Assembly (NCBI RefSeq): GCF_017377735.1
Contig: NZ_JAFVMH010000008.1
Location: 1-64,000 of the forward strand
Direction of reading: 5' to 3'
DNA: 64,000 nt
DNA from: Acetobacter garciniae
Lineage (GTDB): Bacteria; Pseudomonadota; Alphaproteobacteria; Acetobacterales; Acetobacteraceae
The notes under the pieces are model-generated. The model saw only the letters and a program-made list of their open reading frames with translations, did no database searches and had not been told where the DNA came from. Position 1 is the stretch's first letter; each line of letters begins with the position of its first letter. A program made the position numbers and the translations under genes. Below, one piece after another: positions 8,215 through 17,283 of the stretch.

Positions 8215-8700
8215 ATTTGTCAGGCCGAAGAGGCAAGGTCCGCAAGCTAGGGCGACTTTCTATTTACCTTAATGACACTTTAATTTCAAACAACGATAAT
8301 TTCCATTTCTGCCCCCTTCCCCGCGTTTTACGTCCGATAATCTCCCTTGTCGGACGTAAAAAATCCAACCCGAAAGCCAATCGGCAAAATCCAGAATATG
8401 GGGATAATTGGCAGGACACCGGGCTTTCCGGGCCCTCGGTGTCCTTGCCGAACGCAAGACAAACGGTGCTGCACCCGCAGGCCAAAAAGCAATTAAATTG
8501 TGATGGCCACCCAGGTCATTGCTCGATGGCTGCGCACGCCCTCCTATCGGTCGATTATGGGCTTATTGAGAACCTCTAGAATCTGGCATTGGTTGCAACA
8601 TACCTTGACCTCAAGCTGAATCGGGTAATGACGACCAGAACAGACTATCCATCACTAGTAGTTAAAATTTAGGCTCGCTAACCTACCTGCTCAGTTGAAA
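8215..8700. other. AT-richer intergenic region between vapBC and the SIR2-STAND gene
   Basis: About 490 bases hold no convincing gene. Two inverted repeats are present: 8326-8361 (listed separately) and 8413-8445 (arms AGGACACCG / CGGTGTCCT). The last 120 bases before the SIR2-STAND gene are AT-rich and probably contain its promoter. Confidence 0.5.
8326..8361. repeat. Perfect 12 bp inverted repeat with 12 base centre
   Basis: The arms TTTTACGTCCGA and TCGGACGTAAAA flank TAATCTCCCTTG. No T-run follows on the plus strand, so it is not a typical terminator. The symmetry is reminiscent of a recombinase or regulator binding site. No second copy was noticed in the window. Confidence 0.5.
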
Positions 8701-8709
8701 GGGGGGGGG
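8701..8709 (+). promoter_or_regulatory. Run of nine G in the ribosome-binding site of the SIR2-STAND gene
   Basis: AAA, nine G, CT, then ATG: the homopolymer itself supplies the Shine-Dalgarno pairing and ends 2 bases before the start codon. Such tracts change length easily by replication slippage, which would alter RBS spacing. Confidence 0.6.
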
Positions 8710-8711
8710 CT

Positions 8712-11153
8712 ATGCCGTTCAAGAACATTACCGGGAAACAGGAAGATGCCTTTGTTTCTTCACTTCGCGCCGGTCAATACAACCTTTTACTCGGGGCCGG
8801 CTTCAGCATGGATTCGAGGAATAAGAAAGGGATTTTACCAAGCGGAGATACACTTCTTGGCGAACTGGCCGATGCCACGTCTGCTCGAAAGAGCAGCCTA
8901 CAGCGACTCTATCAATTGCTTACCCCGCCCCTGGTGCAGAAGCTAATCACCAATAGGTTCGTTGATGCCCAACCCGGCCCTACGGCCAAGCTGATGGCAT
9001 CCTTTGTATGGAGACGGGTATTCACTTGGAATGTCGATGACGTAATCGAGAATGTCTACGACAACGAACAAGCGCTTCAGCGCGCTATCCCGAAGCATTT
9101 CAACGATGTTTATACCGACCCACTAAACCTTGAGGAGCTCTTCGTCATTCATTTGCATGGTTTCGTAGGCCAACCCGAGAAAGGCTATGTATTCTCGCGG
9201 GACCAGTACGTCAATCAGACCACCAAGATAAACCCGTGGATGACAGTACTGACGCAGCGCATGCTGTCGGAGCCTATGATCATCGCGGGCAGCACTTTAG
9301 ACGAACCCGATCTTGACTACTACCTTGCGCTGCGTACCGGTGAAAGCGCCCGAGACGATCGGGGCCCTTCAATCTTAGTGGAAGTAGACGACCCTATAGC
9401 CACCATGTTGTGCGAGCGTCATGGTCTTCTGCACTTCGTGGGGTATTCGAACGACTTCTTTGAATACTGCAAATCGGTAATCCCCAACCCGCCGACCCCC
9501 GCCGAGTTGATTCCGCTGGCAACGCGTCAGCTCCTCCCCGTCGGTGTTAGCAAGTCGACGGCGATGTCCTTCAATGCCGATTTTGAACTGGTCCCCGGGG
9601 TAACTAAGCCTTCCACCAACTCGCGCTTCATGTACGGCCACGTCCCGAACTGGGGCGATCTCGAAGCAAACCGGGACATAGCCCGACCTCTAGTATCTGA
9701 TGTCATCGTGGATATCGAGAAACGTTTAGCGGACCCTATACATTGTGCTCGGGTGCTAATCCTTTCGGAAATTTCTGGCGCAGGCAAGTCGACTGTCCTA
9801 CGTCGCGTTGCCTTCGAACTGGCGAAGCACGGCATCAAGACGCTTATGTGCTCCGCGTTGAGCCGCATAGCTAACACGACTGCAGATGTCATCGATTTGG
9901 TCGACGGTCCAGTAGTTGTCGTGATCGACAATCTTGCCGAGCAAGTCACAGCGTTGCCGGATCTGCTCGACCGCCTGGAGAAACCTGACGTTATCTTCGT
10001 CTGCGCCGAGCGCTCCTATCGAATGAATTACATCAAACAGGTGCTCGCGGGACACAAGTTCGATTTCATCGGTCAGTTGCCAATGTCGATACCACAGGCC
10101 CGTCGCTTAATAGAGCGCTATGCCGATGCTGGGGCGATTGGCGACCATACGGTTGTCAAACGGAAAGACGAATTTGCTCGCCGAGTCCAGGACGACCCTA
10201 TCGCGCTGGCATGCTGCCGCATCCTGAATGATTTTCGCCCTCTTGACCGTATCGTAGACAGCATGACAGCGGATGCCTCTAAGCCGGCACTGGAACGGTA
10301 CTTAGCAGCTTCTCTGGCTCAGCACTGCTTCTACGGCGGAATCCGCTATGAGATTCTGATTGCGGCTTTTGGGGCCGTTGGAGCGACGGCCCAGTTCGAG
10401 GTCAACTATCCCTTGCCGCTCGACTACTACGACGACGCACGCCAGTTCGTCATTCCGGAAAACGCGATCCTATCGGATAAGATTTTGGTGCGCTACAGTA
10501 CTCGCGATCCCGATCTTACCCTGTCGACTTTCATAAAGCTCGCCAACGAACTGGCTCCATGGGTCAATCGAGAGACGATCATCGCAAGAGCGCCCGAGCC
10601 GAGATTGTCAGGCCGCCTTTTCGATTTCGATTCGGTCGTCAGCAAATTCCTCGGCCATGATGCTGAAAAATTTTACGAGCATGTGAAACCGGCATGGGAG
10701 TGGAACTCGCGCTACTGGGAGCAAGTCGCTCTGCTAAACCTCGCCAGATACCAGACCTCAAGCGATCATAAGACGGCCATGGAGTATCTGGATGATGCTG
10801 TTACGCGTGCCCGGCACGCCGTCGCGGTTGAGCATCATCCGTTTCCTTTAACCACTTTAGGCAAGGTTCTGCTTAGTGAAATGTTGGCTCGCGACGTGAA
10901 CAGAAAGATGTCGTTCGATGAGGCCTTCGAGCGGTTGTCCGAGGCCATAAGTATCGAAGAGCGCAGACATCGTGTCGCGGCCCAGCCATACAGCTTAATC
11001 TTCAATGGAGTGATCAACTATCTTCAAGCTGGCGGCGACCTTACACACCAGCAGCGTGGCCGGCTCAACGACATTATGGCAAAGGCTGAGTCCAAATTGG
11101 CGTCCGAGTTGGAAATACATCAATTGGCGGCGAATGTCAGGCTGGCGCTGTAA
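8712..11153 (+). CDS. SIR2-STAND protein, probable abortive-infection anti-phage gene
   Basis: This 813-residue protein starts with a SIR2-like NADase domain (1-255): LLLGAGFS at 25-32, TWNVDD at 105-110, VIHLHG at 145-150 and AGSTLDEPD at 192-200. A linker (MYGHVPNWGDL, 307-317) is followed by a STAND-type P-loop ATPase, with Walker A SEISGAGKST at 352-361 and Walker B VVVVIDN at 401-407. The remaining ~390 residues are mainly helical with no recognised repeats and could be the phage sensor. Known for the family: SIR2-STAND proteins (Avs5 and relatives) detect phage proteins, oligomerise and deplete NAD. Here it is a single-gene unit, less GC-rich than its neighbours, between a toxin-antitoxin pair and marC. 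An anti-phage role is inferred. Confidence 0.82.
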   Translation: MPFKNITGKQEDAFVSSLRAGQYNLLLGAGFSMDSRNKKGILPSGDTLLGELADATSARKSSLQRLYQLLTPPLVQKLITNRFVDAQPGPTAKLMASFVWRRVFTWNVDDVIENVYDNEQALQRAIPKHFNDVYTDPLNLEELFVIHLHGFVGQPEKGYVFSRDQYVNQTTKINPWMTVLTQRMLSEPMIIAGSTLDEPDLDYYLALRTGESARDDRGPSILVEVDDPIATMLCERHGLLHFVGYSNDFFEYCKSVIPNPPTPAELIPLATRQLLPVGVSKSTAMSFNADFELVPGVTKPSTNSRFMYGHVPNWGDLEANRDIARPLVSDVIVDIEKRLADPIHCARVLILSEISGAGKSTVLRRVAFELAKHGIKTLMCSALSRIANTTADVIDLVDGPVVVVIDNLAEQVTALPDLLDRLEKPDVIFVCAERSYRMNYIKQVLAGHKFDFIGQLPMSIPQARRLIERYADAGAIGDHTVVKRKDEFARRVQDDPIALACCRILNDFRPLDRIVDSMTADASKPALERYLAASLAQHCFYGGIRYEILIAAFGAVGATAQFEVNYPLPLDYYDDARQFVIPENAILSDKILVRYSTRDPDLTLSTFIKLANELAPWVNRETIIARAPEPRLSGRLFDFDSVVSKFLGHDAEKFYEHVKPAWEWNSRYWEQVALLNLARYQTSSDHKTAMEYLDDAVTRARHAVAVEHHPFPLTTLGKVLLSEMLARDVNRKMSFDEAFERLSEAISIEERRHRVAAQPYSLIFNGVINYLQAGGDLTHQQRGRLNDIMAKAESKLASELEIHQLAANVRLAL

Positions 11154-11200
11154 TGAATTGCCTATGCTCGCAGCATCCGGTTTCGGTGTAAGATAACAAT

Positions 11201-11235
11201 GGCAACTTTCCCTACGAACTCCCCCGAAAGTTGCC
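11201..11235 (+). terminator. Hairpin between the SIR2-STAND gene and marC
   Basis: Perfect 10 bp arms (GGCAACTTTC / GAAAGTTGCC) flank a 15 base loop between two convergent genes. There is no clear T-run, so it may act as a weak bidirectional terminator. The AACTTTCCC arm resembles the half-site of the palindromes behind parB. Confidence 0.4.
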
Positions 11236-11262
11236 AGCCAACTTGCAGGAGCCTGGCGGCAG

Positions 11263-11898
11263 TCACTGGGCCAGGCCTGGGAGGAGTGCCCTCAACCCAG
11301 CGATGACCATACCAACAGAAATAGCCAGCAGGATCATCCCCATCAGGCGGGTCGTGATCGTGCGCATTGTCTCACTCAGCACCTTGCCGATCGCCGCGGC
11401 AAAAAACAGGGTGATGAAAAGGACAGATAGTATCCCGAGAATAATGCCACCGATTTCGACCGTCTCCATCAGTGAGCTTCGATGGCCGGCATAAATGATG
11501 ATGGTCGCTATCGTGCCAGGACCGATCACCAGCGGAAATGTCAAAGGATAAAACGCAAGCCCCGAGAGGTTCTGCAATTGCGCCTGCTCCTGGTTGCTTC
11601 CCTGATGTGAGGCAATTGTGCTGCCGTTGAGCATCGAGCATGAAATCTGGGCCAGGACGAGGCCGCCAGCGACCCGAAACTGGTCAATCGTGATACCAAA
11701 GAAGCCTATGATCTTTTGCCCGGCCAGCAGAATGACCAGACACATGATCCCAGAATACGCAGTAACCTTGAGTGCGAGGGCCCGCTGCTGCGTATCCGTA
11801 AACCCTGCTGTCATCGCAAGAAAAACTGGCAGGCTTAGAAACGGGTTCATGATCGCGATGAAAGTGCCTAATGCCTTGACTAATTCCGTATGATCCAA
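11263..11898 (-). CDS. MarC-family integral membrane protein
   Basis: This 211-residue protein has about six hydrophobic helices and the family signatures AIMNPFLSLPVFLAMT near the N-terminus and FYPLTFPLVIGPGTIATIII in the centre. MarC/UPF0056 proteins are inner-membrane proteins of unclear transport role. The usual family N-terminus requires a TTG start at 11898; a later ATG at 11850 would cut into the first helix. The gene is convergent with the SIR2-STAND gene. Confidence 0.82.
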   Translation of the reverse strand: MDHTELVKALGTFIAIMNPFLSLPVFLAMTAGFTDTQQRALALKVTAYSGIMCLVILLAGQKIIGFFGITIDQFRVAGGLVLAQISCSMLNGSTIASHQGSNQEQAQLQNLSGLAFYPLTFPLVIGPGTIATIIIYAGHRSSLMETVEIGGIILGILSVLFITLFFAAAIGKVLSETMRTITTRLMGMILLAISVGMVIAGLRALLPGLAQ

Positions 11899-12061
11899 TG
11901 CTCAGTATCTTTCATGCGTGACACAGCTATTGTAGAAAATGACATAGGCAAGCAGCCGCGACCATATGGTCGTGTGAGAATTTCTGTCATCGCTTAAAGC
12001 GGATCTGGTAAAGTTCTTCTAGTAACCACAACACTTCGATCTCCGGGAACAAGGCCCATAC

Positions 12062-13504
12062 ATGCTGGACGATGTTGTTCTCCATGGTCGCAAGGATCGC
12101 GCCTTCGCGCAGTTGCTCGATCGGTGCGATCGAACGACGTTTCATCGTCTCAGTCAGAATGGATCGGATCCCGAAACCCTGCGCCAGGTCCTGTCGACAG
12201 CGCAGTTCTCCCCAGGACTTCCTCTCAGAATTTTGGGTCTGCGGCTGGCCGGCTCAAAAGCCGAGGACCTGGTCGCGGCAACAGATGTCCCCTTCCCTGC
12301 CCGCGCTCGCGCGCTTGCCGCAGAACACTTCGGATGCGCGCCAGACGCTTCGGAACTCGTGATTTCCCTGCACCTGTCGTCCACACCTTATTTCCTGGCC
12401 CAGATCGAGATTGTTTTTGCGCCAGTCGCGGCTGGAGATGCGCCCCCCCTCCCCTCCCCCGTCGGTCAGGCGCCCCGAACAATCGTCCGCTGGTTCGACA
12501 CGACCTTGGGCACGCTAGTTCCCGAGCGTGACGGATCTCTGGAAACTGCACGCGACGCGGCTTCCGCCTATGCGCTCAATGCGAAAGCTCCCAATACCCG
12601 TAAGGCCTACCGGGCTGGCGTGCGGGCGTGGTGCGCCTGGGCAGAAAAACATGCCCTGCCCTGCCTGCCTGCGCGCGCCGCAGATGTTGCCGCCTTTCTG
12701 GCGGATGAGCGCGGACGCGGCATGACACCTGGCACCCTGGAGCTGCGCAGGGCCTCTCTCACATATCTTCACCGCCTCGCTGGCTGTCCGGTGCCGACTG
12801 CCGATGCCGCGGTTGGCGAAACAATGGCGGGAATTCGCAAAACTGCGGCCCGGGAAGGTTTCACCCCGCGGCGGAAAGCCCCCGCCACCCTCGACATTCT
12901 GCGCCAGATCATCGCTTCAGTCGACATCACAACGCTGGCTGGCCTCCGGGACCGGGCATTGCTTCTGATGGGATTTTACGGAGCCTTCAGGCGTTCGGAA
13001 CTTGCATCGCTTGACGTCAGGCACGTCAGCCTGACCGGCAAAGGCCTTCTCATCACTCTGCCACACTCGAAAGGAGACCGGGCGGATCACGGTGTAGACG
13101 TTGCCCTCCCCCACACCCATAATGAACTGTGCCCGGTTAAGGCGTACGCTGCGTGGATGACCATCTCGGAAATCAGCGCTGGTGCGGTCTTCCGACGCGT
13201 TCGCAAGGAGAAAGGACAGCGCCCCTCCCCTGCCCTGTCCCCACTAGGCAGCGAAGCTCTGACCGACCGCTCGATCGCAAGAATCATCCAGGCACGGGCC
13301 GCCGCTATCGGACTTGATGGCTCAAGTTTTGGGGGGCACAGCCTGAAGCGCGGCGCCCTTACGACCGGGATGCAAGCCGGTGCGCATCCGGTGAAACTCA
13401 AGCGGCTGGCGCGACATTCATCTTATGCGGCACTGGGTGATTATCTCGAACTGGGTGATCCATTCGACGAGCATGCCCTAATCCCACCTGCTTCGGGCAA
13501 GTAG
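12062..13504 (+). CDS. Tyrosine-type site-specific recombinase
   Basis: This 480-residue protein has a core-binding (SAM-like) domain around residues 165-270 (NTRKAYRAGVRAWCAWAEKH) and a catalytic domain after it. Active-site motifs are visible: FYGAFRRSEL (first Arg, about 309), LPHSKGD (Lys), GGHSLKRG (His-x-x-Arg, about 427-430) and RHSSYAALGDYLE (His and nucleophilic Tyr). The first ~160 residues are not recognised and are longer than in a minimal XerC/D, so the true start may be internal, although AAGG precedes this ATG. It may resolve plasmid multimers or integrate a mobile unit. No att site was identified. Confidence 0.83.
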   Translation: MLDDVVLHGRKDRAFAQLLDRCDRTTFHRLSQNGSDPETLRQVLSTAQFSPGLPLRILGLRLAGSKAEDLVAATDVPFPARARALAAEHFGCAPDASELVISLHLSSTPYFLAQIEIVFAPVAAGDAPPLPSPVGQAPRTIVRWFDTTLGTLVPERDGSLETARDAASAYALNAKAPNTRKAYRAGVRAWCAWAEKHALPCLPARAADVAAFLADERGRGMTPGTLELRRASLTYLHRLAGCPVPTADAAVGETMAGIRKTAAREGFTPRRKAPATLDILRQIIASVDITTLAGLRDRALLLMGFYGAFRRSELASLDVRHVSLTGKGLLITLPHSKGDRADHGVDVALPHTHNELCPVKAYAAWMTISEISAGAVFRRVRKEKGQRPSPALSPLGSEALTDRSIARIIQARAAAIGLDGSSFGGHSLKRGALTTGMQAGAHPVKLKRLARHSSYAALGDYLELGDPFDEHALIPPASGK

Positions 13505-13537
13505 CCCCTATCAGAAACTAATGCAGAGTATCGCTGC

Positions 13538-13641
13538 CGTTGAACGTTTAGGATGGTTTTTAATTATTTTTGAGTGTTTTCCCTTGCATTATGCGTACGT
13601 TGAACGCTAACGAGAGTTGTTTCAAGTTTTCTCGTTCAACG
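13538..13641 (+). promoter_or_regulatory. CGTTGAACG repeats upstream of parA
   Basis: The 9-mer CGTTGAACG occurs at 13538-13546 and 13598-13606 and inverted at 13633-13641. The last copy lies just before the GTG start of parA. This is a candidate autoregulatory operator for ParA or a partition site. The intervening DNA is AT-rich and fits a promoter. Confidence 0.5.
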
Positions 13642-13654
13642 GAGCGCCCCCAAC

Positions 13655-14851
13655 GTGAACGCTATCCCTGATGAAATCGCAATTTTAGCTAATGCTGGCG
13701 AGCAGATGATTGAACGCCTCAGGCAAAAGGCTTTTCTTCCCGAAGCTCGTAAAGCACTAAACCTCCGGTTTGGGATCGCCGAGGCTGCACAATTACTCGG
13801 CTGCTCAACTAATCGAATTCGCATGGCTGAAGACGATGGACGGCTCCCGCCCCCAGTTCCAACCGAAAACGGACGGCGACCAGGTTACACGATCGAAGAG
13901 CTACAACTGATGCGTAAAGTGCTCGGGGCGTCTCCTTCACGACCCGACGGCGATATGCCAGCAATTATGGCCGTTCAGAATTTCAAAGGAGGTGTCGGCA
14001 AGTCAACCGTGACCGTACATCTTGCTCACTATCTGGCCATTCAAGGATATCGCGTGCTTGTCGTTGACTGTGATAGCCAGGCCACCACTACAACGCTTTT
14101 CGGATTCAACCCGCACTTCAATATAAGTCGGGACGAGACGCTTTATCCCTATCTGTCCATCGAACCAACGCAAGACGATCTGGACTATGCGATAAAGCGG
14201 ACGCCGTGGCCAAACATTGATCTTATACCGTCAAATCTCGAGTTGTTTGACGTCGAATATGAACTCGCTGCGGCTGGTGTTGACGGGCAGTCGGTCTTAG
14301 CGACGCGTTTTCGCAAGCTGAAGCAGGGCCTGGCCCAAATTGGCCGAAATTACGATATCATTTTACTGGATCCGCCACCCGCATTGGGAACGATCTCACT
14401 GGCAGTTATGCAGGCGGCGAACGCGCTACTTGTGCCTCTTGCGGCCACAATCCCCGATTTCTGTTCGACGGTCCAGTTCCTATCGATGATGGATCAAGTA
14501 ATTGCTCAGCTTACCGCTGCCGGGTTCGAAATCGACTACCAATTTGTCCGCTTGGTGTGTTCAAAATTTGCGAGCAATGATCCTGCTCACTCAATGGTTC
14601 GCGAAATTATGGCGAAGACGTTCGGAGCCGCACTGCTTCCGACACCAATTTTAGAATCTGCAGAGATTAGTCATGCAGCTATCCGGATGATGTCCGTCTA
14701 TGAATTAGACCGTGCGGTTGGTAGTGCAAAAACGCACAAGAGATGCCGAGCAAACCTCGACGAGGTTATGGGCCAAATTGAAATTCTAATCAAAGGAATG
14801 TGGACACGTCAGGCCTCTGCCGATGCCTCTTTGGCTCTTACGAGCCAATAA
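13655..14851 (+). CDS. parA: ParA partition ATPase with N-terminal helix-turn-helix
   Basis: This 398-residue protein has a MerR-like helix-turn-helix (about 39-60, FGIAEAAQLLGCSTNRIRMAE), then a deviant Walker A NFKGGVGKST (109-118), VLVVDCDSQAT (Walker A') and IILLDPPPALG (Walker B). It is a type Ia ParA: it drives plasmid movement over the nucleoid and represses its own operon through the helix-turn-helix. The GTG start at 13655 is preceded by GGAG. parB follows after 34 bases, so the two form an operon. The CGTTGAACG repeats upstream are the likely operator. Confidence 0.92.
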   Translation: MNAIPDEIAILANAGEQMIERLRQKAFLPEARKALNLRFGIAEAAQLLGCSTNRIRMAEDDGRLPPPVPTENGRRPGYTIEELQLMRKVLGASPSRPDGDMPAIMAVQNFKGGVGKSTVTVHLAHYLAIQGYRVLVVDCDSQATTTTLFGFNPHFNISRDETLYPYLSIEPTQDDLDYAIKRTPWPNIDLIPSNLELFDVEYELAAAGVDGQSVLATRFRKLKQGLAQIGRNYDIILLDPPPALGTISLAVMQAANALLVPLAATIPDFCSTVQFLSMMDQVIAQLTAAGFEIDYQFVRLVCSKFASNDPAHSMVREIMAKTFGAALLPTPILESAEISHAAIRMMSVYELDRAVGSAKTHKRCRANLDEVMGQIEILIKGMWTRQASADASLALTSQ

Positions 14852-14885
14852 TTTTTAACGATCCAACACGAGGGAATTCGAGCAC

Positions 14886-15908
14886 ATGAGCCGGAAACAG
14901 GCTAAATATCTTGAGGGGCTGCTCGGTGACGAGAAAGAACCCGGAGCGCCCACGCAGGAACGGGCTAAGCCCACGACACTCCTCAACAGAGCGTCAGCCC
15001 TAGCACGCGTCCAGTCCGGCGAAGTCAAGCAGGTCACTCAACTTGAGCTAGACCCGAGCCGCGTGAAGGTGTGGCCTGGAAATGCTCGGCGCTACGACAG
15101 TCTGACCGAAGAAAATTGCGCAGACTTGTTGGATGCCCTTGTCGCCGAAAATGGACAGAAAATCCCCGCTGTTGTGCGCCGAATAACCAATGATCCCCAC
15201 GCAGACTACGAGGTCATTGCAGGAACACGACGGCACTGGGCAGTGAAGTGGTTGCGTGCCCATTCGTATCCTGATTTCAAGTTTCTCGCTCAAGTCCACA
15301 ACCTTGATGACGAAGCCGCCTTCCGTCTGGCTGATATAGAGAACCGCTCGCGGAAAGATGTTTCGGATATCGAGCGTGCCCGAAACTATCTCGGGGCATT
15401 AGAAGCGCATTACGGCGGCAAGCAGCGAAGGATGGCAGAACGTCTGAAAGTCTCCGAAGGTTGGCTGTCAAAAATGCTAAAAGTCGCGGCATTACCAGAT
15501 TCTGTTCTTGACGCTTTCAACAGCTTAGAAGACGTGCTTTTAAAGCCTGCTTACGAACTCGCGAAAGCTTATGAGGTTGCCGATCGGCGAGAAAAAATAG
15601 ACGCCGAGGCGAAGGTAATTGTGTTCGAACAGCAAGCGTTGAAGGCGTCTGGGAAGTCCGCGTTAGCTGGCCCTGATGTGCTTAGACGATTGCTCAAGTC
15701 GACCGCGAAAGATGCACCTGCGAAGGACTGGACAGGTTACGCAACTCATGGAAAGACCGGACGTGTAGCTCTTTCTGTAGAAAACTGTGGTCGCCAAGGA
15801 ATTACCTTCAAGGTACATTCGGGATCCGGCGAAAGCGCAGAAGATTTAGCTAAGGCTTTTAGGGAAGTTCTGGAGAAACTCCAGGCGACGGGGATCATCG
15901 TTAATTGA
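14886..15908 (+). CDS. parB: ParB/RepB-type partition protein
   Basis: This 340-residue ParB has the N-terminal ParB box with an arginine patch (DYEVIAGTRRHWAVKWL) and LADIENRSRKDVSDIERARNY. A helix-turn-helix follows (QRRMAERLKVSEGWLSKMLKVAALP), then a C-terminal dimerisation region. It binds a centromere site and stimulates ParA. Two strong palindromes lie directly behind the gene and are the natural candidates for its binding site. It is cotranscribed with parA. Confidence 0.9.
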   Translation: MSRKQAKYLEGLLGDEKEPGAPTQERAKPTTLLNRASALARVQSGEVKQVTQLELDPSRVKVWPGNARRYDSLTEENCADLLDALVAENGQKIPAVVRRITNDPHADYEVIAGTRRHWAVKWLRAHSYPDFKFLAQVHNLDDEAAFRLADIENRSRKDVSDIERARNYLGALEAHYGGKQRRMAERLKVSEGWLSKMLKVAALPDSVLDAFNSLEDVLLKPAYELAKAYEVADRREKIDAEAKVIVFEQQALKASGKSALAGPDVLRRLLKSTAKDAPAKDWTGYATHGKTGRVALSVENCGRQGITFKVHSGSGESAEDLAKAFREVLEKLQATGIIVN

Positions 15909-15913
15909 GGTGA

Positions 15914-15982
15914 AAACTTTCCCCGGGGAAAGTTTCTAGCTCATTATCGCGAACCTGAAAACTTTCCCCGGGGAAAGTTTTC
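15914..15982. repeat. Two long palindromes, candidate centromere (parS) sites
   Basis: A perfect 22 bp palindrome at 15914-15935 and a perfect 26 bp palindrome at 15957-15982 share the core ACTTTCCCCGGGGAAAGT. They are separated by 21 bases. The outer flanks (AGGTG before the first, CACCT after the second) extend the symmetry over the whole block. They lie between parB and rep, where parS sites or a rep operator are expected. Confidence 0.65.
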
Positions 15983-16025
15983 ACCTTGCTACGGCCCACT
16001 ATTCTCGCTCCACGTAAGAAGTCCG

Positions 16026-17090
16026 ATGCCGAAAACACCCAAATCCTCCCCCCAAGAGCAGCTCAATATATTCCTCCCCTACATTGCTGATATCCCTATG
16101 CGAGATCAACGCGAGGTAATGGAGCGACCGTTCTTTAGTCTTGCCAAAAGCAAACGTGTCAAACCGATCGAATACACGAGTCCCGACGGTAAGCTATGGG
16201 TACATGTTTCAGCGAACTCGGACTATGGCATGGCCACAATATGGGATGCCGATATCTTAATTTATTGCGCAAGCGTCCTTGCCGACATGGCTAGGCGAGG
16301 AATTAACGATATTCCCCGCACTTTAAAGATCATGCCTTACGACCTGCTTCGCGCAATAGGCCGCCCCACAACGGGGCGGGCCTACGAGCTTCTCGGACAG
16401 TCCCTGGACCGTCTCGTAGCCACAACCGTCAAAACTAACATTCGTGCAGAGAACCGCCGCGAGGCTACCTTCTCTTGGCTAGACGGATGGACACAGCTTG
16501 TAGATGAAAAGACCGAGCGCAGCCGGGGTATGACAATCGAAATATCAAACTGGTTCTACGAGGGCGTACTCATGGCCGGCGGCGTCTTATCAATTGATCG
16601 CGCCTACTTCGATATACGAGGCGGTCGAGAGAGATGGCTATATAAAGTGGCAAGAAAACACGCAGGCGGAGCAGGTGAACAAGGGTTTGCTATTTCCATG
16701 CCAACTCTGTTTCTAAAGTCCGGAGCCGAAGGAGAATACAGGCGATTTAAGTTTGAAATATTAAAAATCATTTCTCGCAATGAATTGCCTGGATATGCAC
16801 TCGAAATAGAAACAGGAGCCTCATCTCCCGAGCCACTGGTCCGAATGCGCAAACGCGATAACAGAAGCCAGCAATTCGATCAGGCGCATAATCCGACTGA
16901 ACCCACACCGGTCATTACACACAAGACACGCGCCAAACTGACACGTGAATGCCCAGGGTGGGATCTCGACGTGTTACATGAGACATTTATGGACTGGATC
17001 GCAGCTTCCCCGGAAAGAACACCTGTGAACTATCAGGCCGCGTTCATCGGCTTTGTCCAGCAGCACCACGCGCGCAACAGTACGAAATAA
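16026..17090 (+). CDS. repA: Plasmid replication initiator (RPA/RepA family)
   Basis: This 354-residue protein resembles the replication initiator protein A family of alphaproteobacterial plasmids. Typical segments are ERPFFSLAKSKRVKPIEY, ATIWDADILIYCASVLA, RPTTGRAYELLGQSLDRL (winged helix) and GGRERWLYKVARKHAG (second winged helix). It would bind iterons and open the origin. Five iteron-like repeats and a DnaA-type box follow the gene. The palindromes upstream may control it or serve parB. The start is supported by ORF context; no strong Shine-Dalgarno is visible. Confidence 0.88.
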   Translation: MPKTPKSSPQEQLNIFLPYIADIPMRDQREVMERPFFSLAKSKRVKPIEYTSPDGKLWVHVSANSDYGMATIWDADILIYCASVLADMARRGINDIPRTLKIMPYDLLRAIGRPTTGRAYELLGQSLDRLVATTVKTNIRAENRREATFSWLDGWTQLVDEKTERSRGMTIEISNWFYEGVLMAGGVLSIDRAYFDIRGGRERWLYKVARKHAGGAGEQGFAISMPTLFLKSGAEGEYRRFKFEILKIISRNELPGYALEIETGASSPEPLVRMRKRDNRSQQFDQAHNPTEPTPVITHKTRAKLTRECPGWDLDVLHETFMDWIAASPERTPVNYQAAFIGFVQQHHARNSTK

Positions 17091-17283
17091 GCGGCTTTCC
17101 ACGGAACCACCACTGAGAGGCGATGCTGGTCAAGATGTTCCCGAAGTGTCGCGTGTGAAATCTAAGCACCACCCAAAACACAGCATCAACGAGCGCCGCG
17201 CCCCGGCTTTGAACGAAATCCACCGATGAAGCCAATTTGATGATTCAAATTCGCTACGAAACTCCTCCACCTATCTGGGTTTT

